A stretch of DNA of 64,000 bases from Zygnema cylindricum (Eukaryota > Streptophyta > Zygnematophyceae > Zygnematales > Zygnemataceae), in contig JBBHKE010000108.1 in assembly GCA_037447655.1 (NCBI GenBank), positions 82,519-146,518 of the forward strand, written 5' to 3'. Below the pieces are notes generated by a model that was not told the DNA's origin, ran no database searches, and saw nothing but the letters and a program-made list of their open reading frames with translations. Both the position numbers and the translations under genes were made by a program. Positions 12,521 through 24,802 of the stretch are shown in pieces. The stretch's first letter is position 1; the number at the start of each line of letters is the position of its first letter.

Positions 12521-14130
12521 TGATACTTAGCCCCTACATTGAACTTGTGTTCCCTCTGTGAAAGCGGGTGCACAAGAGGGTGAATGCTGTGCTATTTAAA
12601 AAAGGATGAATGATTGATAACACTTGTCACGTTTCACTTCTCACTCTTACGAACTCGTCGAGCTCTTGTTGTTCCTTCCCTTGCTTCTGATGTGTTCTTT
12701 GGGCATGGGTAAGAGATCATAGGACAAAAGCTCCATAACAAATCATTGCGTGTTTTCCTTCTTCTTCATTGAATGTTCTGTGGTGGACTACACTGCCCAT
12801 CGCTATTAGTTCCAGTTACTCTAACTGGGTGATTGGTTTTTTGAGCCAAAACCAGAAATTATTGTTGAAATACTACTCATGTTGTGGTCCAAAATGAGCC
12901 AGGCTGCAAAAGATATTTTAGTGTGGTTAGTTCTATTTAAATGTCAACACTGGATAGTAAAATAGTAAGTAGAATAGCGAGGTGCGGTATAAATCAAGTA
13001 TTTTCCTAGTGGGTCAGAAAGATATCTGAGCAAATGGTTTGTCTTCCGTGCAGGTTTGGGAGAAGAGTGGTTATAGTACAGTGGAGTGGGTCCGATATAT
13101 TACAAGAGCTGGATCCTACGATATTCGGTTGTAACGGCCCAACGCCAGCCTCCCACGGGGCTGCTGTGGGCCTACTATGGGAAGAAATCCCTTATTTTTA
13201 GACAGTTTTTTGTTTGTTTTTAGCTAGTGCTAACAAATGTACTCCGACTCTTGCGTCACGTCCAGCATGGGTGCCTTATTTGGCGTATGAGTGGGTTAAA
13301 TGATGTGCGCGTGCATAGATATCTGCACCATGTTTAGATTTGACTAAGTGAAAACTGCGCTGCACATTGTCGCTTGCGAATGAGTTTCCAGAATCTGCTT
13401 GTTTATATATGCCAATTTGAGCCCGCTCTTGCAAATACACTAAAGTCTCTGCATCATACCTCTTGCGGGTCATAATTTGAGCTGTGACTCTTTTGGAAGA
13501 TATGTGTCCGTCTTGATATCTCTACCATGTCGTTGTGAATTCAAGTGACCGGTTGAGCAAATTTTAGTGTGAAATCAGTCAGTCTACTCCGGTGGACTAT
13601 CTTTTTGTGAAATTTCCCACTAAAGTTGTTTCAGGTAATATTCTGGTAAAGATGATTACCTCTTCGGAAATACTGAAATGTACCGAGGGAATCCAGGATC
13701 TGAAAAATATAATTTTTAGCTTAGCCAGAAGTTTTATGGTAGTCACCATCCCACACCATGGTGACTATCTGGATCCTAGGATTAGTCTGTACGACAGTTT
13801 ATTGCAGTTTCGAGGGTAACAGTCTTTATTGAAATGTGCAAGCAGCGGTTAATGCCAAGTTGTCATCCTTGTGAATGACTCATGCAACACCGACATGAAA
13901 CCACAGCGATAGTTGTATTGCTGCTACTCTGAGTTGGGATGACAAATAGTTGAAATATACCTGAATGAATAAAAGTATTACAGGGTGTGTCTCTCTGCAT
14001 TAGATATTTAGATGGTAAAAAACTTGGTGAAGGCACTTGTGTCACAGGGTAATATCGAGTATTGTATAGAACAAAACCTCTGTGGCAGGTGACCCGTGGC
14101 AACTTACTCTAGCCTTAAAAATACCTAGTA
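12521..14130. repeat. Segmental duplication, copy 2
   Basis: Homologous to 7423-9037. Its left end coincides with the start of real sequence after gap 1, and its right end coincides with the TA target site of the TIR element at 14131. It may be a genuine duplication or an unmerged allelic contig. Confidence 0.9.
13054..13134 (+). pseudogene. Duplicated AP2M terminal exon
   Basis: An 81-nt copy of the last AP2M exon, with the same acceptor context (CCGTGCAG before the exon) and the same TAA stop. It encodes the identical 26 C-terminal residues ending YDIRL; the only exonic difference seen is a synonymous TAT to TAC. It lies 5.1 kb downstream of the original and has no upstream AP2M exons. It could serve as an alternative terminal exon, be a dead duplicate, or be an assembly duplicate. 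Confidence 0.85.
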
Positions 14131-15185
14131 AGGGCACTTTCCCATGTAACCGAAACTTTAATCTTGTAACTTTGTTTCTAGCGAAGATTCTCCGTACAGC
14201 TTTCAAAGCATTCCGATTTAAGCGCAAATAACTTGTTTCTTCAAAGAGTGACAAGCGTAGACATATACGAAACATGTGACAGATAAACGGCACACAAAAT
14301 GTTGCGAAACTTCCACTCGGCTTCAATTTCAGACGTCCACCAGCACGCTGAACAGTTTCTGTCACTTCGCAATGTCTGTACGCCACAAAGTCGACGTGGA
14401 GGCATTGTATATGTTTAGGGTTTGTAACATTGTGACGTCACGCACGTCACGCTCAACTATGACAGCGGCGATGTCACAACTTCTAAAACTTTCCGCCATG
14501 GTTTCCCGATTGTTTTTTTTTTGTTTTTTCTTACTCTTCTTGACATCAAAATACGCCCAAAGATAGTCAAAAGAAATCGTTTTCAGAGATCTTTCATTTG
14601 ATACCATTATAGAAGTTTTTCGTTGCAAAAATTGTGAGATAGACGCGGTAGTGGGAGAGGGTGAGAGAGAGAGGCGCTTTCACAAGCTTCGCTTTTGCGA
14701 AATGGCGTCCGTTGGTCGAGACCCCTCCACGGCCTCTATACGGAAAAAAGCGCACGGAAAAAAGTCACCCACAGGCTGGAAACTTGCAGTGGGTTTTTTT
14801 ATTGTACTCCGTGCACAAAATTTGTAAAAAACTTCCGACACGTGCAACAACATCTGCCTATTCGCTCACCTCATGGAACTATATTTAAAATCACCTCGCG
14901 AGGTGATTTTAAATATAGTTTGAAGATGAACTGAAAGGACGCGAAAGTGGGTCGAAACGCGCTAGACAGACGACAAATTGCATTGCGTTAGACGACAAAC
15001 TGCAGTAATCGCGCTTTTCAATAAAGTCGCCCCCCCCCCATTACATGTAAAGTTTTAAGGTAACGCAACTTGTACAGTGGAAATTTCAATTTTTTGGTAC
15101 GGCTGCAGATTTTCTCGTTTTTTTCCAAGTTATAGAGGAAAACGACACAAAATAATTGTAACTTTAACACATGGGAAAGTGCCCT
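14131..15185. mobile_element. Non-autonomous TIR DNA transposon, TA target site (mariner-like)
   Basis: Perfect 17-bp terminal inverted repeats AGGGCACTTTCCCATGT, flanked by TA on both sides (14129-14130 and 15186-15187). 1055 bp with no transposase. Contains a 44-nt perfect palindrome at 14877-14920. A second, interrupted copy lies at about 49915-51722. TA duplication suits Tc1/mariner; a 3-bp TAA/TTA reading would suit PIF/Harbinger. Confidence 0.85.
14877..14920. repeat. 44-nt perfect palindrome inside the TIR element
   Basis: Two 22-nt arms centred on CTCG|CGAG, with no loop. The related element retains an imperfect version at about 51456-51500, so it is a conserved part of the family. 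Confidence 0.95.
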
Positions 15186-15187
15186 TA

Positions 15188-17040
15188 TTCTCGTCTGTAT
15201 AATAAATTTATAAGCGGCCCATTGGATCTCTTTTCTATTCTGAACCCAAACTACTTATAGAATATTTAACGGGCCTCAGCGTATGTTTAAAAAGGGAAGT
15301 TGACAGCTCAACACTTTGCCGACTCTCTGTTTCGAAGAGAAGATCTTTTGGAAGAAGTCAGGTCTGGTCTCTGATCTTAGTTTCAAAAGCAAGCTTTAAC
15401 GTATTCCTTCTTTCCTTGACGGGAGTGACGATCACAAGTTCCATCTGGTAGAAAATATTGCATTGCCAACATTAGAATGGATATAACTACTACGATTTAT
15501 TAATTTATTTCTTAAGCCAACTTTCAACAGATTTCAAACAACTTTAATTTTTTCAAGTACTGTCATATATGCAGAATATCAAGAACAAATTTCGGACTCA
15601 TCAGCATATTGCAGATTGCCGAATTATCTTCTTCTTATGGTTATTACTATTATTCATTTTTAGGGTTTTATAGGATTTTTTCAACAGATTTGCATGCATG
15701 TTAAAGGAAGAAAGTAATCACACATCCAAGTATCGGCGCAACACTACTAGAATAAGTGAAAGAATTAGAGCACTGTATGTGACAATCCCATACTACATGC
15801 TTATTGCAAAAGGAGTTTAGAATGCAACATGCATATAGTACAGGCTTCTATTCTCCTCCGATCGACTGTTGCGGTTATGGATTGTCGCCGTGCTCCGGAA
15901 CTCCCTCAACGTGCTCCCCCGGGCTGGGGGGACTTACGGGGTTGTTTTTCATAGATATTTAATTAAGTTAGGGTTGGGATTGGGGTTTGTATTTTTGTTT
16001 TTGTGAGTTGCCGTGCTTTTCATTTGAGTTAGGGTGCTTTTATTTTCCTTTTTGTTGTTTCCTTTTTTTAGGGTGTGTTTTTGTCGCTCTTTTTGTTTTT
16101 TATTGTTGTTTTTCAGTGTTGGTCATGCCACCCCTTTTGTACCCCCAGACTCAGATGGTTTACCATCGTGCTTTTTAATTTATCATGCATTTCGAAAGGA
16201 GATAAAGAAACTATTTTTCCATGTTTGGACTTCGAACAAAAACCACACAATGCACACCACTGGCCACAAAAATCAACGTACTGTTCATGAACATGTCAAC
16301 AGAAGCTGGAAATTTTAACACTACAAAGTGCAAGGCACCACAACATAAATGTTGTATATCCATATAACATATAACACCGACGAAAGCAAAAGTAGAAGGA
16401 AAAGGACAAAAGGGAGAGGGAAGAAGATAAAAAGAAGGAAGAAGATAAAAAGAAGGAATAAGATAAAGAGGAGAAGGAAAGGAATGGAAAGGAAAAGTAA
16501 AGAAAGGGATCAAAGGGAGAAAGAAAAATAACAAAGGAGAAGGAAGAGAATCACAAAAAAGGAAAAGGTTCGAAAAAAGAAATGGAAGAGAATGAAGTCC
16601 TTTTCACATTGAAATGAGCCGCTTTTAATTCACCATTGCTCAAATCAGATATGAGACATTTTTTCAAGCTTTTTTTTTTTACTTCCACATTTTCTCCCAA
16701 GGATTGTATCGGCGACACTCCAATGATGAACCTTAAACTGATGCCCTTCTTTCATGGTTTTAAATTCACCGAATCCTTTTAGGTTTTTATCACCGGCTCC
16801 AAAATGAACATTACATACGACTTTATGGCTTTCCAAGACCTATTTGGTCTATATTCCAAAACCATATTCACAACCTCCTAGGAAAATTCATTGACATTTT
16901 TCACCTAGAGGAATCGCGGACAAAAAGAAAAACGAACAGAAAAAGAGAAGACCAAAAGAAAGTGGTGAGAAGCACAAGAGAGTGAAGAAAAAAGAGAGGA
17001 CATAAAAAAAACTAGTGAAATTGTCAGACGTGCCTGTTTA
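15188..17040. other. Intergenic, downstream of NOP58
   Basis: No gene recognised. Holds a T-rich stretch (15985-16115) and an A/G-rich stretch (16378-16570). A lysine-rich open frame on the minus strand at 16645-16836 matches no family I recognise and lies in purine-biased sequence. Part of this may be the NOP58 3' UTR. Confidence 0.5.
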
Positions 17041-20000
17041 CTACTTGTCTGTCTTTAATTTCTTCTTCTTCTTTTCTGCCGGAGTGGCTATGGGAGTTTC
17101 GGCTTTCCTCTTCTTTTTCGGAGCCTCCTCCACATCTTCTTCGGGTGCCTCAACCTCCTCGGATTTCGCCTTCTTCTTACTTTTCTTCTTCTGCAAAAAA
17201 CACGATTTCTCAAGGTTTAGACAAGCCCAGACCAGGAAAAAGACAAAAAGAAAAAAAAAAGACAAGAGAGCCCAAAATATAAAAGGAAAAAGACAAAATA
17301 CCAAGAAAAAGAACAGACACCAGAGACAGCTCAGAATACCAAAAAGGGAAGACACTTACAAAAAAGGAAAACAAAACAAAACAAAAATTAAAAAATCCAG
17401 AAAAATATAAAAGGAGAGAAAATACAGAATATTAAAACAAAAAAGAAAACAAAACACTTAAAAAATAACTTCAATCAAAAGACTTCAAGAGTCTCAAAAT
17501 TGCAAAAGGAGACAGCTGAGAACATAACCTTGCTGTCGCGGTTTATGGTAATAAATAAAATACATTTTATGTTTAAAGAAATACGTTTGATCGTTTTTTA
17601 GGTGACAATGGGGTTCTAATTGGAAACATAATTGGAAAACAAAGTCATCTTTTCAAAAAAACAAAAACTCTCCAAATGTCCAAGCCTTTCGACCAAAAAA
17701 GGACATCCGAAAACAAAAACTCGAAGGCACAAAGCGAAGTGCATTCATACAGCGAGATACTCACCTCGACAACCGGCTCTGGAACGGTTTCCTCTGACTT
17801 TTTTGTCTTTTTCTTCCCTTTGGTTTCTGTATCTACCACTGCTGCAACTACTGCGGCAACTTCTTCAGTACTCAATTCATCTGCAGTAATCGTGACTGTT
17901 TTCTCCTTCTTCTTTTTCTTCTTCTTATCTCCCTCTTCTGCTTCTCCGTTCTCGACCTCCTCTACCTTCACCTCTACCTTCCTCTTCTTCTTCTTCTCCT
18001 CGGGAGTTTTCTCGCCCATAGTTGTGTCAGCCGCTGAGTTATATGTCTGTTTCACGCCCCAACATAAACCAATATAAGAAAAACCCGATAAGAAGTTGAA
18101 ATAAAAAATAAATACATAAAAACCTCGAACAAATAAAAGCATCCCTTGAAGAAATTCCAACCGACGAAATAACCACAAAAAATAGTCCCGTCCTGTCTTA
18201 CCTTAGCGTCTGTAAGTAAAAGAGTTCCTCCATTGCGGCCCTTGTCATAAGCCTCAATCTTTGGCTTACCCTTTCCAGCACTACTCAGCTTTACTAAAGC
18301 TTTGCCTTCAAGTTGCCTCAAACGAGCTTCGACCTGCACAAGAAAAAGAAGAAAAAAACATAAACCAAAAGCATTTCACATTTTCCCTTCACTGAATTTG
18401 CACAACATTGGTAGACTCTGAAAACTTGAGCAAAGAGAGCTGGAAAAACATCCACGGACACATATCTTTCATAAATTTACAGTTTTACCTGTCAGGTGAC
18501 AGTGTCTTGCAAGTAAAGTATCACCCAATCGACAATCCACTTATCTTTTCATAAAGTTACTCAAAGGAGCGTCATTTGGCCTAATAAGAGGTGTCTAATT
18601 CAAATTTTACTCAGTAAAATTTAAATTATGAATGTATAACACAACTTCATTTCCTTATCTGTAACTATGTTCCAAAAAAGCACAGTGTGTACAAGCACTT
18701 CCCTCATTAAGGACAAGAGCTCATATCCTGGCTCTATTTCCTAATCCCACATTCGCCTCTAAATTCAAATTTTACTTAGCGGAATTGAAAATAAGAAAGT
18801 GTACCATGACTTCATTCCACACTTCAGAAGTATAGATGTGCACTTCCCTCCATTAAGGACAATAAAGATCTCATACCTTGGCTCTATTTTCTATTCCAAC
18901 AGTCGCCTCTACATCGTCTCCCAAAGCATCAATCCTTATGGAAAGAGCACATTTTGCTGCAAGGACTCTAGCAATTTTTCCTTTGAATTTTGGAGGAGCC
19001 TGTCCAATAAGTGATGCGTGGTAGATAAGCCCGTATTTCGGAGTCTCGTGTTTTGTTTTCAATGCACGAAACAATGCCTGTAACCAAAAAAAAATCATAA
19101 CATCATTGACAGATTACATCATTAAAAGATAAAACAATATCAGAACATAATCATCACCAACATCATCATCAGATAACATCATTTTCCACATCTTGATGGC
19201 AATTTTGTCCATCTATTGTGCCTACTGAAACGAATAAGACTGAATCTATGCCATGAACTCAATGCCTCCACAGGATGGACGGAAATAATAAAGAATTATA
19301 ATACAGCAAGCATCATACAAGCTTAACATAATCGAACAACAACAAATTATAATTTCTGTCCAAAGAATGAAAAAAACTTCCACCTTTTCAATACTTCCTG
19401 CATCAACTGACTAGCCCACGTTCTGAAAAAACTGTCTACCAAACAAAAGCATTTTTCCCAGCTTGAAGAAAAAAGTCATACCTTTTCTGCTCCTAAAATT
19501 TGCACTGTACTTGCAGGTTGTTTTGCTAGATTCATCAAACTTCCTGCGTGTGCTATGAGTCGAGCCCCGACTAATTCTCCCACCATAACCGTCAAGTTGG
19601 GAGCTATAGCCGCCATTCGACTCCGAAGGTAATCAAAAAGCTTTGCACGATACTCCGATAAGGCAATAACTTGGTCACATAAAGCCTTCACATTGGTCAT
19701 ATCTTGTTCGCTCACTTCTGTTCCCATAGATATCACTGCAGCATCCTTCATCTCTGATTCTACTTCTTCATCAAGGATCTGGAGAAGGATTGTAACACCA
19801 AAATTAGAAAACGGGGCAGTGTCAGGGGCAGGGGCAATTTAGTAGTCAGTTCCCTTAACATCAGTGTCCACTATCCACTTCATACCGCTTTCTTAACAGA
19901 AAGCAATCCCTATCTGCAAAAAATAAATAAAAAAAATATTTGCTAAAAACATTTGAAAATAAAAGGGAAAAATAATCTCATAACGCTCAGTATCCAGCCA

Positions 20001-23000
20001 TGTCCTGCCACACATACTCTACCCGTTCCAAACAAAAGAAAGAGAAGGATACCAAACAACAATGACAAAATATAATCAAGTTAAGTCGACATACTTCTGA
20101 GAAGTCGATTGTCGCTGCACTTTCCCTCGGTCCCATAAGCTTGACTGACTTGGCATACTGAATATTGTCCTGGACGATTTTTCCGAGCTCGGGAAAATGC
20201 CAGCCATACCATTCTCGGACTCTCATTGCATAAGTATTCAGTTCCTTATCAAGATCGTCGAGAAGCCCAATGGCCTGAACTATCATAGTATCCACCTGAA
20301 ATACCACAAAGCATAAAAAAAAGCAACATTAAGGGAACATCCTGAGGGACGATGAATGGGAAATACAAGCACATTGAACTGGCGGAATATCGTGATCCAT
20401 TGTGATTACTAGGAAACTGCTTTGATTAACATTGTTGTCATTGCGGTACAATGGAAATTGTGGTACAAAATCATTGTATCTGCAAGTATACAAAGGTGGG
20501 AAAGCAATTCATTTCACATTTCCTTTAATACTCTCAACAACCCACATGCATCAATCGCTCTCATTTTTCCTGTCCCTGTACTTTTTCCAGCCAATAGGGA
20601 TTCTAATGAAACACTTTCTCTATACAATAAATATAATCTCGTTAGTGCTCACTGACAGGAATCCCGTCAGAATGCACACCCTTCTGTCGGACAAACTTCA
20701 AAACCGAAAAAACTTTTTCACCATTCCACACTTGAAAGATAGCTAAAAGCAAAAAGCAAAAAAAAAACAATGCAAACAACAGAAAACACTGTCAGTACAC
20801 CCAAAATATACCTGCATTTTCATCTGAGACTATGAGAGACTCCTCACCTTGTCAGGACTGAACTTGAGCTTATAACGTGAAAGACTATGGCTGAGACCCA
20901 AACTCATAGGTGCCATGTCAGATCCAGCAAGTCCAGTAATGAGCTCCCCCAGTTGACTACGGACACCTCTCATCAACTCCATAACAGCAGCTGAATGGAC
21001 ACAATTAATACCCTGCAAAAAATCAACAGAAAAAAGGACGTTAGGTGGCAACAAGAAGCTAAGATCCGTCATCGAAACGTGCTCTCCACCATAAGTTCTA
21101 AAATCTCCCTGTAGCTTGCTCCAAGGAGACATCCATAACCAGCAATGCTATCACAAATTCTACTGCATTAAACAAAAAGGCTCATCCACCACTCTTTCTC
21201 ACAAATAATGAATCTTCTAGTTCAACAATCAAGCATACTGATTGATATAGACGATACAAATGCCTCACTTCTTTTTGTCCAAAATGCCCATTTCACATGC
21301 AAGCTATTTTCACTCAAAGAAGTGTCATCACGACTCGGTACATGAAAACCCACCAATTTCTCCTTTATAATGTTTCCAAGCTTTGAATCGGCCAGAGCTA
21401 GTGTTTCCCCTTGACATTGGGCCTTAATAAATTTGCGAAGGCCTTTGCTTAGTTTACTATCCACCAGGGCTGTTGCAGCAGCCAAGGCATCTGTTGTATT
21501 ATCAAATTTTTCGAAAGCTTTGAGCTTAACAGCCTACAAAAAAAACACATAAATAACAGAAAAACAGGTAAATATGTCACAAACAGCTAACGAGATGATC
21601 TATTATCGATTTTTCCAAAAGCATTCAGCTTACCGCCTACATAAAAACACTAACATATCGACGGGCAAATATGAATCACAAACAGAAAACAACATATTTT
21701 AGTAACAATATTTACAAAAAAAGTTCAGTTAAACGACCAGCAAAAAGAACACATAAATAAACAACTAATCACTAGCAAGAAATCCAAACAAAACAAAAGG
21801 GAATGATCAATAAACGTGTATCGCAACAGCTAACAAGGATGTAAAAAAACAAAAAATGACGGGCCACCTATGTGATGACAGGAAAAAAATTATGCAACAG
21901 AATATGAATTTCAACAACTTAGTTTCCTTGCCAATCGTTTTCAGTGTCGCATACCTTACTAGCAGATTCCACAGATTCAAAAATCTTTGTCACCTCCTGT
22001 ATGACAGAAATACCCACAAAAAAAAACCACAATTAGCAGATCCCAGAATTGTTCACATTTATACGACACTTTAAAAGATACATTCAAAACAAAAAGCCTA
22101 GAAAACAATCGCTCAAAAAACCAATGTGCTTGTCCAAAAAGCCTATAACATGCTTCTCAAATACTGCACTCAGGCATCCAAATGTAACAATTGCAACACC
22201 TTAGAAAGCAGTACTATCGGTTAAACAATAAATAAAAACCTAGATACTGCTGCCTTATTAAAACTATATTCACAAAAGTTCTCTTGTCACAAATCATATC
22301 TACAAGCAGATGTGAATGTTAAAAATTAGAATCCACAAGACACATTGTGATCATATCCAAAAACATCAAATTGTAGAGAAACCTGCCAGTAGAGGAAGTC
22401 AATGATGTAAGCAATGCTTTTAGAATGCAAATCTGTTTCATATACATATCTGTACATATATAGCTTTACATATATTTACATACATTAAATATATCATATG
22501 TATATATGTATATATGTATGTATGTATATATATATATATATACACACACACATATGTGTGTGTGTGTGTATGTACGTATGTATGTGTATGTGCAGGTGTA
22601 TGTGCATGTGAATGTGTATACATATATATACATATATACAAACACATATATAAACCGTATTCGCGAAGCACTTTTGCAAGCAGAGCATACACAAGTGAAC
22701 ATCAGACAACAATTTCCTAAAACCTAACCATAAGACCATCATTTGCCAAAGCCGAGAATACTTCTCCAATAAAGAATAAAAATCATAAATCCTCAAAATG
22801 CGACAATCATCAACAAAAATCGTGAACACTCCTACAACAATAAAGGTAACTGCCATTCTGATACCCAAAACAATTTGCAAATTTTGTGACGAAAATGTTA
22901 CGAGGTATCATTTTAATGGGGTGCATTTCACCGGAGTAAAGGACCTTAACAAGCAAAACCCTTGGGGGTATGACAGGCAAGCAAGAGACAAAGAAGAGGA

Positions 23001-24091
23001 GAGAGGGAGGGAGAGGGAGAGAAGGGGAGAGAAAGGGAAAACAGAGGGGGAGAGAGGAGCTTAGAGAGAGAGAGGGGGGAAGAGAGCAAGAGAGAGAGCG
23101 AGGGAGAAGGAAGAGAGAAAGGGGGAAGGAAGCTATCCCAAAGCTAAGTGTGATATTTAGATAACAACACTTCATCCCTAATTTCAGGTGTGAAAACAAG
23201 CTCTAACAAAAGGCACATGATTTAAACATACTACAAAATCCTTAAGTTTATCATCAGATTGGTAAAACCAGGTGCCTCAAAAGACATACTTGATTCAGAA
23301 ACCTGAATCTTGACCCTCCTTTCTCATACAAAAGTAATAGCAACAGTCATGATACACTCAAAATGCAATAAAAAAAAAAAAAAAACTTAACAAATTAAGA
23401 GCTTAGCAAGCAGATACTCACTTCAATGAGATAAAAATGTGATTTCAATTGTACGAACTGAACTAAACCCCGAAATTTAGCATACAAAAAATGACATATA
23501 ACAATTAGCAATATAACAACCTAAATTTTACACTTTTAAGAAGAAACATTCTTCTTCTTTTGAATGCAACAAAACTAAAAGACTCTGATTTCCAAAAACA
23601 AACGCAACATCTGTCATTCCTAAAAAATCTAGAAGGCTAACAAATGTCAATTATTTCATCCCGAAATACAACCTTTTCTATCCTCGACTATCATCTTTTG
23701 AAGCTTCAAAATCATTTTTTTTTTGCAGATTTCGCTCGCAAATACAATATTTTTTCAGTCATTACAGTTGAGCTGGCAAAACCGGCTTAAAGTCGATACT
23801 GATACTTAAAAGAAACAAACTGATACCTCTTATCCAAATTACTCTCAAACTTAATAAACCGGATAGTCATATTCGTACATGATTCAGTACATGTAAATAA
23901 GGCAAAAACCCTTAAAAAAGGTGTATAAAAAAGAACCGCATATCTACAACCAGCTTCTGAACATTTTTTAATTTCATTGCACAAAGGATTTGATGGAAAG
24001 GAAAAAAAAGTACCTCAACTTTGTCAAGCTTTTTGTCATCCAAAATTTTGAAAAGAGCGTAGCCTCCGGGTGTTTCAAATAACAATAGCAT
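17041..24091 (-). CDS. NOP58: NOP58, box C/D snoRNP core protein, complete gene
   Basis: Nucleolar core protein of box C/D snoRNPs, needed for 2'-O-methylation and processing of pre-rRNA with NOP56, fibrillarin and 15.5K. Ten exons: 24014-24091 (ATG 24091), 21955-21996, 21354-21533, 20848-21012, 20095-20295, 19482-19778, 18877-19077, 18202-18333, 17765-18046 and 17041-17190 (TAG). Every exon is a multiple of three with GT-AG borders, totalling 575 aa. The NOP5 N-terminal domain starts [15 protein letters not shown]. The NOSIC region includes [18 protein letters not shown] (about 184-201). The Nop RNA-binding domain spans about 255-400 ([34 protein letters not shown]). A Lys/Glu-rich KKX tail follows from about 445. 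It is longer than the roughly 510-530 aa of yeast and human forms because of the tail. Closest in wording to plant NOP58. Confidence 0.97.
18597..18910. repeat. Degenerate tandem duplication across NOP58 exon 7/intron 7
   Basis: Units 18597-18760 and 18762-18910 are related. The second unit (higher coordinates) contains the real 3' end of exon 7 with its GT donor at 18875-18876. The first, lying in intron 7, carries a decayed copy of that exon end with the donor changed to GGATATG. Shared landmarks are AATTCAAATTTTACT and CACTTCCCTC. Confidence 0.75.
22440..22655. repeat. TA/TG/CA dinucleotide-rich microsatellite in NOP58 intron 1
   Basis: Alternating TATA, CACA, TGTG and ATGT runs. The alternating purine-pyrimidine character could favour Z-DNA. 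Tyr/Ile/His-rich frames here are repeat artefacts. Confidence 0.9.
22978..23135 (+). repeat. GA-rich polypurine tract in NOP58 intron 1
   Basis: Purine-only stretches of GAGAGG and GGAGAGA type on the + strand, similar in composition to 9426-10008 but shorter. Confidence 0.85.
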
Positions 24092-24794
24092 TTTTCCAGC
24101 CAATCAGAAACTATAAAAAGAGTAATTTCTGGAAGAAAGCTATCTGGTTTCAGCTGCTTTTGTATCTTCAAAATATTTGGAGTAAGTAAAGCTAGACAAA
24201 GTAAAGAATCTCAAAAAAATTATACAAAAGAGAAGCTGAGAGAATAACAAGAAGCTGTGAAATTATAAACTCCAGGGTTTGAAAATACGAGCTACAAACA
24301 CAGAGAAAGTTCAGAATGATGTGAGGACTCTTCTTTTATCAAGCTTTTACAAGTAACAGTTAATAGGGTGACTTAAAATATCAACAAGATAACAGTGCCT
24401 GTCAAATGGCCTCCCTTCCTTCAGCTACGAGAGACCATTAGCCGTTTCCGGACGCCAAAAGAGGCGGCGGAGAAAGAGAGCGAAGTGAGAGAGAGCAGCA
24501 AAGAAGACGCCCTACTGGACGAGTGTGACATGTCAGACAAAGGTTCGACGACCAATACCGTACGGTTCTAGGGTTCACATGCAGTAACAAATCGGATCGG
24601 AGATGACCGTACTGTACCGTACCGTACTTCAGTTATAAGCTCCAAATTTCACCCGATATTGAGTAGAGTACTGTACTGATTCAGGTTCAAGTCTTCAAGA
24701 TCAGCTGGAAAACACGCTTTAATCCGATACTGTACTTTATTTCGTACAATACTGTGGTGGTGTCCACATTGGCACATTCTACCATAGCGATGTA
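24092..24794 (-). promoter_or_regulatory. NOP58 upstream region
   Basis: The 5' flank of the minus-strand NOP58 gene, up to the MITE at 24803. No clear TATA box was identified. Several GTACGGT and GTACTGTAC strings occur around 24555-24680 on the genomic strand. Called regulatory only from position. Confidence 0.3.
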
Positions 24795-24802
24795 CCTATT
24801 GC

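Noticed and set aside
16645-16836. Lys-rich minus-strand open frame as a possible small gene
   Set aside because: No recognisable family, no splice or start context, adjacent to low-complexity purine sequence.
19081-19481. Possible intronic box C/D snoRNA in NOP58 intron 6 (several TGATGA-like strings on the minus strand)
   Set aside because: The C-like and D-like boxes are only about 8 nt apart or in the wrong order; no 60-100 nt unit with a terminal stem could be drawn.
22438-22880. Tyr/Ile/His/Thr repeat proteins on both strands
   Set aside because: Artefacts of the TA/CA/TG microsatellite in NOP58 intron 1.
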